A DNA stretch of 44,493 nucleotides, from contig JAHBWU010000025.1 of the NCBI GenBank assembly GCA_019636835.1, positions 1-44,493 of the forward strand, in the 5' to 3' direction. Shown piece by piece: positions 15,502 to 23,910 of this stretch. Source of the stretch: Nitrospira sp. (GTDB lineage: Bacteria > Nitrospirota > Nitrospiria > Nitrospirales > Nitrospiraceae). How positions within the stretch are numbered: the first letter of the stretch is position 1; each line of letters begins with the position of its first letter. The position numbers and the translations under genes are program-made. The notes beneath the pieces were generated by a model. That model had not been told where the DNA came from, made no database searches, and saw only the letters and a list, made by a program, of their open reading frames with translations.

Positions 15502-16263
15502 CTAACGGAAATCTCTGCGTTGGAAGATGACAGACGCGAGCGTCAGAAGGAATGCGGTATAAGCCATTCCATAGGCGGCGATCATCAGCAGATCACCGGC
15601 TGGCACGTCTAGTTGGTGAGTCACGTTCCCCTTTAGATTGAATCGATCCAAGTTCGGCAAGATATAGTACATGCCTTCCAACACAGACCGTCCTACACCT
15701 TCCATTTTCTGACCGAACGCTTTCAAATCCTTCGTCAGATGGCCGATCACATAAATGGCTAGGGTGAGAATTGCGCTGAGCGTCGCGCTTGAGAAAGTGG
15801 AAAACAGGAGTGCCACCGCTGTGATGACCATGAATTCCAGTACAATCATCCCGAGTGCCTTGAACAAGACGGCATGGATAGGAACATCCTGAAAGGACAA
15901 GACCGCCAACAACCCCGCCGCCATGATGGCGGTATTGATCAACAACGTCAGACTAAGACCGAGATATTTTCCCAAGAGAAATTGATATCGCGCGACGGGC
16001 TTAGACACGATAGTGTAGATGGTTTTCTTTTCGATTTCCTTGCTGACCAGACCGATGCCGACGAAGATCGCGATCAACACTCCAAAGAAGTTGATGCTCC
16101 CGAGGCCGATGTCCAAAATCAAACGATGAAATTCCCCAAGCGTCAAGCGCATCAAGATAAGCGAACTGCCGATCATCAACAAAGCGAAGATCAGGAGGTT
16201 GTACAGCAGCTTGTCACGTAGGTTTTCGCGAAAGGTATTCACCGCGATCGAGAGCACTTTCAT
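15502..16263 (-). CDS. ABC-2 type permease
   Basis: The 253-residue membrane protein has about six hydrophobic segments (near 20-40, 55-75, 100-125, 135-160, 165-185 and 225-245). After the first segment comes VSKEIEKKTIYTIVSKPVARYQFLLGKYLGL, the pattern of ABC-2 exporters of the NosY/CcmB-like type. It overlaps the upstream ATPase gene by four bases (ATGA), so both are made together and should form one exporter. With the pilin and TPR genes upstream the order recalls pilA-pilG-pilH-pilI of Myxococcus xanthus, where this gene would be the PilI equivalent. The substrate is unknown. Confidence 0.9.
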   Translation of the reverse strand: MKVLSIAVNTFRENLRDKLLYNLLIFALLMIGSSLILMRLTLGEFHRLILDIGLGSINFFGVLIAIFVGIGLVSKEIEKKTIYTIVSKPVARYQFLLGKYLGLSLTLLINTAIMAAGLLAVLSFQDVPIHAVLFKALGMIVLEFMVITAVALLFSTFSSATLSAILTLAIYVIGHLTKDLKAFGQKMEGVGRSVLEGMYYILPNLDRFNLKGNVTHQLDVPAGDLLMIAAYGMAYTAFLLTLASVIFQRRDFR

Positions 16264-17225
16264 GCATGAACCTCTGTTGCTTGCTGCACTCCCTTGGCTT
16301 CTCTGATGAACAAATCTTCAAGCGACGCCTTGTGAGGAATAAGAGAGATGAGTTTGGCCTTATGCGCTCTCAGTACATCCAGCGCTTCATCCACTTGTCG
16401 CTGGCTCGCCAATACGGCCATGACCTGTTCTCCGTGAAGCACCAGTTTGGTCGCGAGTGGACGAATCTCTTCGATGCCATCCGGGGAAAGTCGGTCTATC
16501 ACCATTTCCACTTCTTGAGTCGTTCCGTGGTTGATCAAGTCGGACACCTGACCACAGGCAACAAGCCGTCCTTTCATAATCATCGCCACGCGATCGCAGA
16601 GTAGCTCCGCATCATGCAGGATGTGGGAACTGAACATGACCGTCTTGCCGGACTCCTTAAGGCGTAGAATCAAGTCGCGCACTTCTTTTCGCCCGATCGG
16701 GTCCAGCCCCGACATCGGCTCATCCAAGATGACCAGCTCCGGATCATTGATCAAGGCCTGGGCGATCCCCACCCGCTGTAACATGCCTTTGGAAAACTTG
16801 CGCAATTGCAGATCACGGGCATGGGTCATGCCGACCAGTTCCAGCAATTCATTGATGCGTTTGTCGAGAGAGGCTCCGAGAAACCCAAAAAGATGACCGT
16901 AGAATCGAAGGAATTCTCGGCTGGTCAAATAGGCATAAAAATACGGTGCCTCCGGAAGAAAACCGACTTTAGCCTTCGCAGACGGATCACCGACGGGCCG
17001 ACCAAACAGACTGGCTACTCCCCCACTCGGATAGATCAGCCCCATCAGCATCTTGATCGTCGTCGTCTTCCCCGCTCCATTCGGTCCGAGAAATCCAAAC
17101 ACTTCGCCTCTGTGCACTTCGAGCGACAATCCATCTACTGCCGTCACCTTTCGGCCCCAAAAGCCCACCTTGAAAATTTTACAAAGGCGGTCTATTTGAA
17201 CAACCTTTTCGCCATCCACATCCAT
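16260..17225 (-). CDS. ABC transporter ATP-binding protein
   Basis: From the ATG at 17225 (AGAGGA five bases upstream) the protein has 321 residues; a GTG at 17246 inside the previous gene is the alternative. Motifs: Walker A GPNGAGKTT (K53), Q-loop near GFLPEAPYF, signature FSKGMLQRVGIAQAL (FSKGM replacing LSGGQ, usual in ABC-2 exporters of the CcmA/NatA type), Walker B LVILDEP and H-loop SSHIL. The part after residue 220 is the accessory C-terminal domain of that class. It powers the permease encoded by the overlapping downstream gene, and would be the PilH equivalent if the cluster is pilGHI-like. Confidence 0.93.
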   Translation of the reverse strand: MDVDGEKVVQIDRLCKIFKVGFWGRKVTAVDGLSLEVHRGEVFGFLGPNGAGKTTTIKMLMGLIYPSGGVASLFGRPVGDPSAKAKVGFLPEAPYFYAYLTSREFLRFYGHLFGFLGASLDKRINELLELVGMTHARDLQLRKFSKGMLQRVGIAQALINDPELVILDEPMSGLDPIGRKEVRDLILRLKESGKTVMFSSHILHDAELLCDRVAMIMKGRLVACGQVSDLINHGTTQEVEMVIDRLSPDGIEEIRPLATKLVLHGEQVMAVLASQRQVDEALDVLRAHKAKLISLIPHKASLEDLFIREAKGVQQATEVHA

Positions 17226-17238
17226 AGATGTCCTCTGA

Positions 17239-18174
17239 CTAAACACCGCCCTCTAGGTCTAGGCGAAATACCTTCAACCGGGTCGGATGGGTGCTGCTTG
17301 TGACACGTCCCGTCTTAGCATCGAACAAATAATTGCCACCGAATGGTTCTTCAGGCAATCGTTCCAGATACTTTCGGGAAACGAGGTCGGTAAGACTCAA
17401 GGGAAATGCATGGTGGTCATTGTGATACTGCGCAATGGCTCGTTCGAGTATTCTCAGATCGCGCTCGATGAGTACTTCTTTGGCACGAGTCTCTAACTTT
17501 TCCCGTACGACCAGGTCCGGATTCTCTTTCCACAAAGCTTCAAGAAATTGCAGAGCCACGTCGGGGTTTCCGGCCTCAGCATGCATGCGTGTGGCTAAAC
17601 CAGGAAGAAAATCAGGAGCCCCAGGTGTACGGGCGGCGCGGCCGATATACTCCGCTCCCTTTATCGCGTCCCCGAGGGCGAAGTAATAGTTATAGCCCAG
17701 CAAAAATGGAAGGTTCCATTCACTGGGATTACTGTGATGCCCTTTTTCAAGAAGACTATTGCTCAGATCAGGTCGGTTCGCATAGTTTGCGAGCGCAACA
17801 CCACCGACGTAGTAGGCATATGCATATCGTGGGTCCAGCGTCGTAATCACATCGAGCGCGTGATACATCCATTCGTATTCGTTGTTGGTGTTCTTCTTCT
17901 TACCCCAGACTTGCAGTAGCCGCAGCCACAGAAGGTCGGCGCCGAGATGGTGATAGCCCAACAGGGCTGGCTTGAGATACTCGCCACCAGGCAGTTGCGC
18001 CAACTGTTCGATCTTCGCTACTTGACCATCACTGCGGCGGTCCAGATTCTGTTGCAACGATGTGACAAGAGCCAGCAGACCGAATATTAGCAGCGTGATA
18101 GCACCCTGCCTGATATAGCTAAATAGTTTTGAGAAAACATGGGGTCGTATTTCAGGGGATAGAGTTACCGACAT
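17239..18174 (-). CDS. Membrane-anchored TPR-like protein with pseudopilin-like C-terminus
   Basis: The start is taken at ATG 18174 (311 residues), because the 47 residues before it in the open frame cross the hairpin at 18201-18230 and overlap the pilin gene. One N-terminal membrane segment (about 20-40) is followed by helical repeats with TPR spacing (about 60-230, for example YAYYVGGVALANYA). The last 80 residues contain FPLSLTDLVSRKYLERLPEEPFGGNYLFDAKTGRV, split here into a pattern seen in the C-terminal part of type II secretion major pseudopilins: a polar helix, then LPxxPFGGxY. Its place between pilin and ABC genes suggests the PilG-like component of a pilus-assembly exporter. The family assignment is inference; I recognise no exact match. 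Confidence 0.7.
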   Translation of the reverse strand: MSVTLSPEIRPHVFSKLFSYIRQGAITLLIFGLLALVTSLQQNLDRRSDGQVAKIEQLAQLPGGEYLKPALLGYHHLGADLLWLRLLQVWGKKKNTNNEYEWMYHALDVITTLDPRYAYAYYVGGVALANYANRPDLSNSLLEKGHHSNPSEWNLPFLLGYNYYFALGDAIKGAEYIGRAARTPGAPDFLPGLATRMHAEAGNPDVALQFLEALWKENPDLVVREKLETRAKEVLIERDLRILERAIAQYHNDHHAFPLSLTDLVSRKYLERLPEEPFGGNYLFDAKTGRVTSSTHPTRLKVFRLDLEGGV

Positions 18175-18200
18175 GAAGATCACTTGACTAAACGTACGAG

Positions 18201-18230
18201 GTCCCGCCGACTGTCGCCAGTCGGCGGGAC
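18201..18230. terminator. Perfect 12-bp hairpin between pilin and TPR gene
   Basis: GTCCCGCCGACT (18201-18212) and AGTCGGCGGGAC (18219-18230) are exact complements around a six-base loop. Read on the minus strand, it lies 30 bases after the pilin stop and 27 bases before the next start. No U-tract follows at once, so it may be a processing or stability element that lets pilin mRNA greatly exceed the downstream genes, or a partial terminator. Confidence 0.65.
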
Positions 18231-18260
18231 ACGTAATCACGAGCAGACTACGACTATCGA

Positions 18261-18884
18261 CTAGAAGACACCTGCCACACAGTCTGCTGCACCCGTACCA
18301 TCGGCAGATGCCCATACAGACAGTGTGGGATCTCCATCCAAGTTGGCCGAAGCGGTAGCCCTGAAGCCAGCCGCTGTTACACCACCATCTGCTCCATTCT
18401 CATGTGTAGCAAGCGGTGCAGGTGTTTGAGTTGGCCCCTGACAAGACGTGTATGCAACAGGATAGGTACTGACCGAGTAATTGAAGAGGACCATACCACT
18501 GGGCTCAAAGCCAAGAGCTGCGAAGTTTCCTACAGAGCCTCCGGCACCACCTGTTGAACACCATCCGGTAGCAGCCGCAGGTGTAGGAATAATCGGGGCA
18601 GGAGGAGTTCCAAACCAGTTTGTCGGAGCAGATTTCGTACCCGCTACAGGGACGTTCAGTGCCGGCCATCTTGCAACAGCCAGGTAACACCCACGTTCAC
18701 CTTGCCATGAGACCTCGGATGTCTTGATTGCTCCCAGGTTCGTCTTCGCTTCCGACTGCCGAGACTTCATCTGATACTGCAAGAAGTTGGGAATGGCGAT
18801 GGCCGCCAAGATCCCGATGATCGCAACGACGATCATCAACTCGATGAGGGTGAAACCCTCTTGTTTACGGAGCGACTTCAACAT
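18261..18884 (-). CDS. pilA: Type IV major pilin
   Basis: The 207-residue prepilin has a 10-residue leader ending in Gly and the mature start [20 protein letters not shown], with Glu5 in place, so prepilin peptidase should cut and methylate after G10. The long helix runs on with [20 protein letters not shown]. The globular part has four cysteines (RGC, GWC, SCQ, ADC), able to make two disulphides, and is rich in Gly, Ala, Pro and Thr. ATG 18884 has an AAGGAGG site six bases upstream. A sigma-54-like promoter lies about 80 bases before the start. The genes downstream encode the putative assembly exporter, and the retraction motors PilT and PilU are at 30504-32764; the PilB, PilC and PilQ parts are outside the window. 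Confidence 0.94.
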   Translation of the reverse strand: MLKSLRKQEGFTLIELMIVVAIIGILAAIAIPNFLQYQMKSRQSEAKTNLGAIKTSEVSWQGERGCYLAVARWPALNVPVAGTKSAPTNWFGTPPAPIIPTPAAATGWCSTGGAGGSVGNFAALGFEPSGMVLFNYSVSTYPVAYTSCQGPTQTPAPLATHENGADGGVTAAGFRATASANLDGDPTLSVWASADGTGAADCVAGVF

Positions 18885-18964
18885 CGTCCTGCCTCCTTGT
18901 TGATGGTTCACTGACGTCCCCCTTAATCATCCGCGGCGCCTCTGTTGCCGCCTACCGGTCCCTT

Positions 18965-18981
18965 AAGCAGGTTTGGTGCCG
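18965..18981 (-). promoter_or_regulatory. pilA: Candidate sigma-54 promoter of the pilin gene
   Basis: On the minus strand the sequence reads CGGCACCAAACCTGCTT. The GG (-24) and GC (-12) elements are spaced exactly as in the TGGCACn5TTGC consensus, with mismatches at the first T and at one T of TTGC. Transcription would start near 18955, leaving a leader of about 70 bases before the pilin ATG. Pilin genes in Pseudomonas, Myxococcus and Geobacter are sigma-54 dependent, usually with PilR. Confidence 0.55.
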
Positions 18982-19214
18982 ATCAATGACAAGGCCTAGC
19001 GTAGCATTGATCCCTGACTATGCAACAACTTATGTGAAGTTAGCGCGGGTAGGATCCCGAAAGAAGCAGTTTCTCTTTCCGTAATCTGCTCCGAATAGCC
19101 AAGAATTGACACTTTTCGATCTGTCTAACCGGCCTCCCTGAATGAGAACCGGCAGGCGCCAGGTAAGCCAGCACGGAGAAGGATTGGTAGCGGAGTTCCT
19201 CGGATGGGATGGAC
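18982..19214. other. Rest of the 330-base gap upstream of the pilin gene
   Basis: Beyond the promoter candidate, this holds the 3' flank of the TPR lipoprotein gene and presumably enhancer sites for a sigma-54 activator. I see no gene and no strong terminator. A weak GAAAGA/TCTTTC pair occurs on the minus strand near 19060-19080. Confidence 0.4.
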
Positions 19215-21047
19215 TTATGGAGTCGCTACTGAACTTGGCGTTTTCTCTGATACGCGGCGCTTGGCTTGTTGAATGCGGTCTTCATAGGCAGGATTAGCCA
19301 GACCCTGCTCGCGGAAACGTTGGAGCAGTTTCTCATTGGAAGGATCGATCTCCAGTGAGTGGAGCCAGGCTTCACGAGCATCGGCAACCTTCTGCTGCTT
19401 CAAATAGATTTCCCCCAAATGCTCGTAGATGACAGGGTCATCGCCGACCATCGTCACGGCTTTCTTGATCTCCGTGAGCGCCTCAGCCAGCATACCTGAT
19501 TTGTAAAAGGCCCATCCCAGACTATCGACGTAGTAGCCGTTTTCCGGCTTGAGTGCTACCGCCCGTTTCGTCAGGGACAGCGCCTGATCGATCTTGATGC
19601 CTCGCTCCGCATAACTGTAGCCGAGATAGTTCAAAGCGTCGGCGTGATGCGGGTCGAGGGTGAGCGCGGCCTCCATGGCGCGCTCCACATCATCAAACCG
19701 ATTCAGTTTGTCGTAGGCCGTGCCGAGGTTGAAATGCAGATCGGCGCTCTTCGGGTTGTGCCGAATCCCTTCCTCAAACGCCTGTGAAGCCTTTTCGAAT
19801 TGCTCGTTCTGGAAATGTGCCAACCCGAGAACGATATAAGGCTCAGGTTGTTTCGGAATGAGACGGACAGCCTCATCGAGATGGGTCACGGCCTCCGGGA
19901 ATTGCTTGAGTCGATAGAGGAGAACGCCCAGATGAATATGGCTGTCGGCAAATTTTGGATCCAGGTGAATATTATAGCGATAGGTCTCCATCGCCTTTGG
20001 GAAGTCCTTGGTCTCTTCGTATAAGTACCCGAGGTAATCTCTCACTTTAAGTTCAGCCGGCTTGGTCTTCAAGATCCCCGTCAATTGGCTGATCGCCTTC
20101 GCAAATTCCTTCTTCTCTCCATAAATCAGCGCCATGCGTAACTGTGCATCGAGGTCGCCGGGATTGTCCTCCAGCAACTTTTCCAGCTCCGCAAGACCTC
20201 CCGCATAGTCTTTGTTCGCGATATACAACTGCACGAGATGTTGCCGAATATCCCTGTTCCGAGGATTCACCTGCTGGAGATACTTTTGGAGAACCGCGAT
20301 AGCCTTGCCCTTCTCTTGGCGCGATTCGTGGACTGATGCTTGTGCCAAATAGGCAGGTTCAAACGCCTGGTTCACGGCGATGGCCCGATCAAAGTTGGCC
20401 AAAGCCTGTTCGGTATTTCCGGCTTCTATGGAAATGCGGCCCAAATAATAGTAGCCGATCGGTGAATCCGAGGTATATTGCAGCCCTTTCTTGACGACCT
20501 GTTCCGCCTCGGCAATTCGTTTTTGGTTCAACAGAATGAGTCCCTTCGGGAAGTAGGATTCGCCTCTTTCCGGGTTGCTCTCAATGGCCTTGTCCAATAA
20601 CTCCAAGGCACGCTCCGGCTTCCCCGCGCTGGCCAAGATACCGGCCATATGGGTCAGCATTTGCGGTTCTTGCCCCGCTCCTTCTCCGACTTCATCCGCG
20701 TACTGCACCGCTTGAGTCAAATCACCCAACGCGAAATACAATGCGGCCAAACGAGATTTGACCTCACGAGATTTCGGATCGACTTTCAGGGAGGCATGAT
20801 ATTCCTTTAACGCGGAGTCGAGATCCTGAGCAAGTTCCGCTTGATGCCCCATCATAAAATGGTACGTGGCATCAGACTCAGGAGCCGATGGTGGAGATGG
20901 CAACGCAGTGGCGGATGGAGGAAGCGTTGTCTGTGGCTGAGGCGAGGCTGCGCAAGCGACCATGGCACCGAAGAGAAACAGGGAGAGCACCATCGTCCTC
21001 AACAAGGGCGTATCATTCTGTCTGAACGACCGACCATACCAAACCAT
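19215..21047 (-). CDS. Large TPR lipoprotein
   Basis: From ATG 21047 the protein has 610 residues; a TTG at 21080 is possible but gives an odd leader, and ATG 20993 would begin right at the hydrophobic stretch. A lipoprotein signal (LFLFGAMVAC) is followed by a Pro/Ser-rich linker and then about fourteen TPR units of 34 residues from about residue 60 to 590, with typical A-x-YxxA and P-x-x-x-xxxLG spacing. Such proteins act as scaffolds on the inner face of the outer membrane or outer face of the inner membrane; family members occur with type IV pilus (PilF/PilW-like), exopolysaccharide and Bam systems. Being upstream of the pilin gene hints at a pilotin-like role, but it is much longer than PilF. 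Last gene of the dnaB operon. Confidence 0.88.
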   Translation of the reverse strand: MVWYGRSFRQNDTPLLRTMVLSLFLFGAMVACAASPQPQTTLPPSATALPSPPSAPESDATYHFMMGHQAELAQDLDSALKEYHASLKVDPKSREVKSRLAALYFALGDLTQAVQYADEVGEGAGQEPQMLTHMAGILASAGKPERALELLDKAIESNPERGESYFPKGLILLNQKRIAEAEQVVKKGLQYTSDSPIGYYYLGRISIEAGNTEQALANFDRAIAVNQAFEPAYLAQASVHESRQEKGKAIAVLQKYLQQVNPRNRDIRQHLVQLYIANKDYAGGLAELEKLLEDNPGDLDAQLRMALIYGEKKEFAKAISQLTGILKTKPAELKVRDYLGYLYEETKDFPKAMETYRYNIHLDPKFADSHIHLGVLLYRLKQFPEAVTHLDEAVRLIPKQPEPYIVLGLAHFQNEQFEKASQAFEEGIRHNPKSADLHFNLGTAYDKLNRFDDVERAMEAALTLDPHHADALNYLGYSYAERGIKIDQALSLTKRAVALKPENGYYVDSLGWAFYKSGMLAEALTEIKKAVTMVGDDPVIYEHLGEIYLKQQKVADAREAWLHSLEIDPSNEKLLQRFREQGLANPAYEDRIQQAKRRVSEKTPSSVATP

Positions 21048-21144
21048 TCGTGTGTTCCGCCTATCCTTACATCGGGACAACTAGGAGGCGTGTATATGAA
21101 ACGATTATACCGAGTGTACGGGCGATGCGCAAACGACGCTCCGG

Positions 21145-22497
21145 CTATGCTTCACGAAGATCGAGGCTTTCGAATTTGGCAAATCGGTCCTGAAAAAACA
21201 ACTCTTTTTTCCCAATGGGACCATTCCGATGTTTACTGACGATGATGTCGGCAATTCCTTTGCGTTCCGAATTGGAGTCGTACACGTCCTCCCGGTAAAT
21301 GAAGATGACCACATCGGCATCCTGTTCGATCGCACCGCTCTCTCGCAGGTCGGCCAGCATGGGAATCGGAGGCTTCCGTGCCTCCACCGCGCGACTCAAT
21401 TGAGACAGGGCCACAACCGGCACATTCAGTTCCTTCGCCAATGCTTTTAATGAGCGGGAAATATCGGAGATCTCTTGCTGACGAGACTCTGAATCGCTTC
21501 GTCCTTGCATGAGTTGAAGGTAATCCACGATGAGAAGATCAAGCCCTTTCTCTGCCTTGAGCCGGCGGGCTTTGCCGCGCATCTGTTGGACGGTAATGCC
21601 GCCCGTGTCGTCGATATAGATCGGTGCTTGTTCCAATCGTCCGGCCGCCTCCGCCAATCGCCACCAATCCTCTTTTTGAAGTTTTCCCGTCCTCAACGCA
21701 TGGGAATCGACTCGCGCTTCAGAACTGAGCATACGGAGGACGATCTGCGGCTTGGACATTTCCAAGCTGAAAATTCCCACCACCGTATTGGCGTGAATGG
21801 CGGCATGTGTTGCAAACCCCAAGGCAAGGCTCGTCTTCCCCATGCTGGGCCGCCCCGCCACCACCACCAAGTCCGAGGCTTGAAGCCCTGCGGTAATATC
21901 GTCGAGATCGTAGTACCCCGTGGGAACTCCCGTGACATGTTCCTTTCGCTTCGAGAGTTTATCGATGACATCGAGACTTTCCTTGATAACCTGACTGATC
22001 GGGCTGAACGACCGTTCCAGTTTGCCTTGTGCAATGCTGAAGACCGATCGCTCGGCAAAATCCAGCAGATCATCGATTGAAGCGGTGCCTTCATAGCCTT
22101 TGGTCAGAACTTCGGTGGAGGTGCTGATCAGCTGACGGGCTACCGCTTTGTCCCGGACGATCTTACAGTGATACCGAATATTGGCGGAGCTGGGAACGAT
22201 CTGGACGAGTTCGGCGAGATAGGCCGCGCCTCCGATGGTCTCGAGTTCTCCGCGCGATTTCAATCGCTCGGTCAACGTGATCTGATCAATCACCTCTCCG
22301 GTGTCGGACAGCTCAAGCATGGCTTGGTAGACTTTCTTGTGCGCCGTCCGATAGAAATCCTCCTCCACCAGCAGTTCCATCGCTTTCGGCATGGCGGCGT
22401 TATCGAGGAGGATGGCGCCGAGCACCGACTGCTCCGCCTCCAAATTCTGCGGAGGTAGTTTCGGTTGAGAGAGATCCACCATCCCACTGGATTTCAT
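21145..22497 (-). CDS. dnaB: Replicative DNA helicase DnaB
   Basis: DnaB unwinds DNA at the replication fork as a hexamer. The 450-residue protein has the N-terminal primase-interaction domain (about 15-115, PPQNLEAEQSVLGAILLD), a linker helix, and a RecA-like motor with Walker A GRPSMGKTS (K221), Walker B LLIVDYLQLM, and the arginine-finger region near the end. No intein interrupts it. The start overlaps the hisZ stop as ATGA, so it is translated with hisZ, an unusual partner; dnaB more often follows rplI. The TPR lipoprotein gene follows after about 100 bases. ATG 22482 (MVDLSQ) is a possible shorter start. Confidence 0.97.
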   Translation of the reverse strand: MKSSGMVDLSQPKLPPQNLEAEQSVLGAILLDNAAMPKAMELLVEEDFYRTAHKKVYQAMLELSDTGEVIDQITLTERLKSRGELETIGGAAYLAELVQIVPSSANIRYHCKIVRDKAVARQLISTSTEVLTKGYEGTASIDDLLDFAERSVFSIAQGKLERSFSPISQVIKESLDVIDKLSKRKEHVTGVPTGYYDLDDITAGLQASDLVVVAGRPSMGKTSLALGFATHAAIHANTVVGIFSLEMSKPQIVLRMLSSEARVDSHALRTGKLQKEDWWRLAEAAGRLEQAPIYIDDTGGITVQQMRGKARRLKAEKGLDLLIVDYLQLMQGRSDSESRQQEISDISRSLKALAKELNVPVVALSQLSRAVEARKPPIPMLADLRESGAIEQDADVVIFIYREDVYDSNSERKGIADIIVSKHRNGPIGKKELFFQDRFAKFESLDLREA

Positions 22498-23888
22498 ATC
22501 GTCCCTTCGAGATCGGCACGTAGACTTGCGATAAGATCCGCGATCGACACGGTCCTCTTATGAACATGCGCATGGCCGATCGATCTCGCGACTCGCTTGC
22601 GGTCCCCCTTATGGATCACAACGACTTGCTCGGGTGTGGGACTGTCCGTGCCGACGACAATAATAGTATCGATTTCTGCTTCAAGGCCGGCCTTGACCGC
22701 GACACCGATCAAGTCCTGTCTCGATGAATCCACGATCCGTTGAACCGTTCGTATCCCCGCTTGGCGAAGTTGTTGAGCGACCGAAACCAGTCGCGTCGAC
22801 AACCCCAGCGGACCGACGGCCAAGACCTCAGGCCCCACAGACTTCGTCCTATCGGAAAGATTCAGCGCCCGGAAGAGCCGGTCCACATTCAAGGCAAATC
22901 CGGTCGAAGGAAGGTTCCGACCGAATCGTCCGATCAAGTGGTCATAGCGGCCACCGCCGCCTAACTCCACTCCAATACCGTCGGTAAAGACATCAAAAAC
23001 GATGCCGTCATAATAGTCGAACCCTCTGAATTCTCCTAAATCCAACAAAACGGCTTCTTGAAATCCGGTCTCGCAGAGCAAGCGATACACATTCGCCAGT
23101 CGATCCAATGCCTGGAGCAGTGGCCTCTCCCCCTTTGCCAATATGCGCCCTTTCGAGAGCACTTCGGCTTGTCCGCACAGTTCCAGCGCTTCCAAAATTC
23201 TGTGAGCCGACCTCTTGGTCACCCGCTCATGCGACAGGATCTCCCCAAGCCTCGGTACATCTTTTCTTGCCGCTGCTTGCTCAGCCCGCTTCTGCCCTTC
23301 CGACGAAAGTCCTGCACGAATGAGCAGGCCCTTGAAAAACCCAACATGCCCCAGTGAAATCTTGAACGAGCGCAACCCAACCTGCCGCAGGCACTCGATC
23401 AACAGCATGATGATTTCGCTATCGGCGGACGGATCATCCGCTCCGATCAGCTCAGCGCCCACCTGAAAGATTTCTCGATCTCGACCGGCATGTTCCGGTT
23501 CATACCGAAAGACGGTAGCCCGGTACGACAGGCGCAACGGAAAGCGCGTGCCCACCATACCCATCGCTACCGTGCGGGCAATCTGTGCCGTGACGTCGGG
23601 TCGCAACAACAAAATACGGCCGGTCGTCCGGTCCACGATCTTATAGGAGTTCTCCAACAGCGTTGGTTCGAGTCCTGGCATCAGCACATCGAGATACTCG
23701 AACGTCGGAAGGATAATCTCGTCGTAACCGAAACGATGGAAGTGCGTCAGCAATTCGGCTTCCAGATGCCGAACGTGGCGGGCAGCCGCCGGAAGGATGG
23801 TGGCCATCCCGACCGGAACCAGTGCGTGCTCGCGCAAAAGAGGGAACTGCCCCGAAGAAGTCCTACGCATCGGAGGAGCAGAGGCCAT
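22494..23888 (-). CDS. hisZ: ATP phosphoribosyltransferase regulatory subunit
   Basis: HisZ is a paralogue of histidyl-tRNA synthetase that activates the short form of HisG in the first step of histidine synthesis. The 464-residue protein contains the class II core with VFRYEPEHAGRDREIFQVGAELIG, given here in part, and EFRGFDYYDGIVFD where true HisRS has VRGLDYYT. A C-terminal anticodon-binding-like domain (about 370-460, LAVGPLGLSTRLVSVAQQL) is retained, so it is longer than many HisZ proteins. HisG is not in the window. A weak alternative is a divergent HisS. It is coupled to dnaB by an ATGA overlap and sits 22 bases after serA. Confidence 0.82.
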   Translation of the reverse strand: MASAPPMRRTSSGQFPLLREHALVPVGMATILPAAARHVRHLEAELLTHFHRFGYDEIILPTFEYLDVLMPGLEPTLLENSYKIVDRTTGRILLLRPDVTAQIARTVAMGMVGTRFPLRLSYRATVFRYEPEHAGRDREIFQVGAELIGADDPSADSEIIMLLIECLRQVGLRSFKISLGHVGFFKGLLIRAGLSSEGQKRAEQAAARKDVPRLGEILSHERVTKRSAHRILEALELCGQAEVLSKGRILAKGERPLLQALDRLANVYRLLCETGFQEAVLLDLGEFRGFDYYDGIVFDVFTDGIGVELGGGGRYDHLIGRFGRNLPSTGFALNVDRLFRALNLSDRTKSVGPEVLAVGPLGLSTRLVSVAQQLRQAGIRTVQRIVDSSRQDLIGVAVKAGLEAEIDTIIVVGTDSPTPEQVVVIHKGDRKRVARSIGHAHVHKRTVSIADLIASLRADLEGTI

Positions 23889-23910
23889 AATAACCTGGTC
23901 GCGAGAATCG

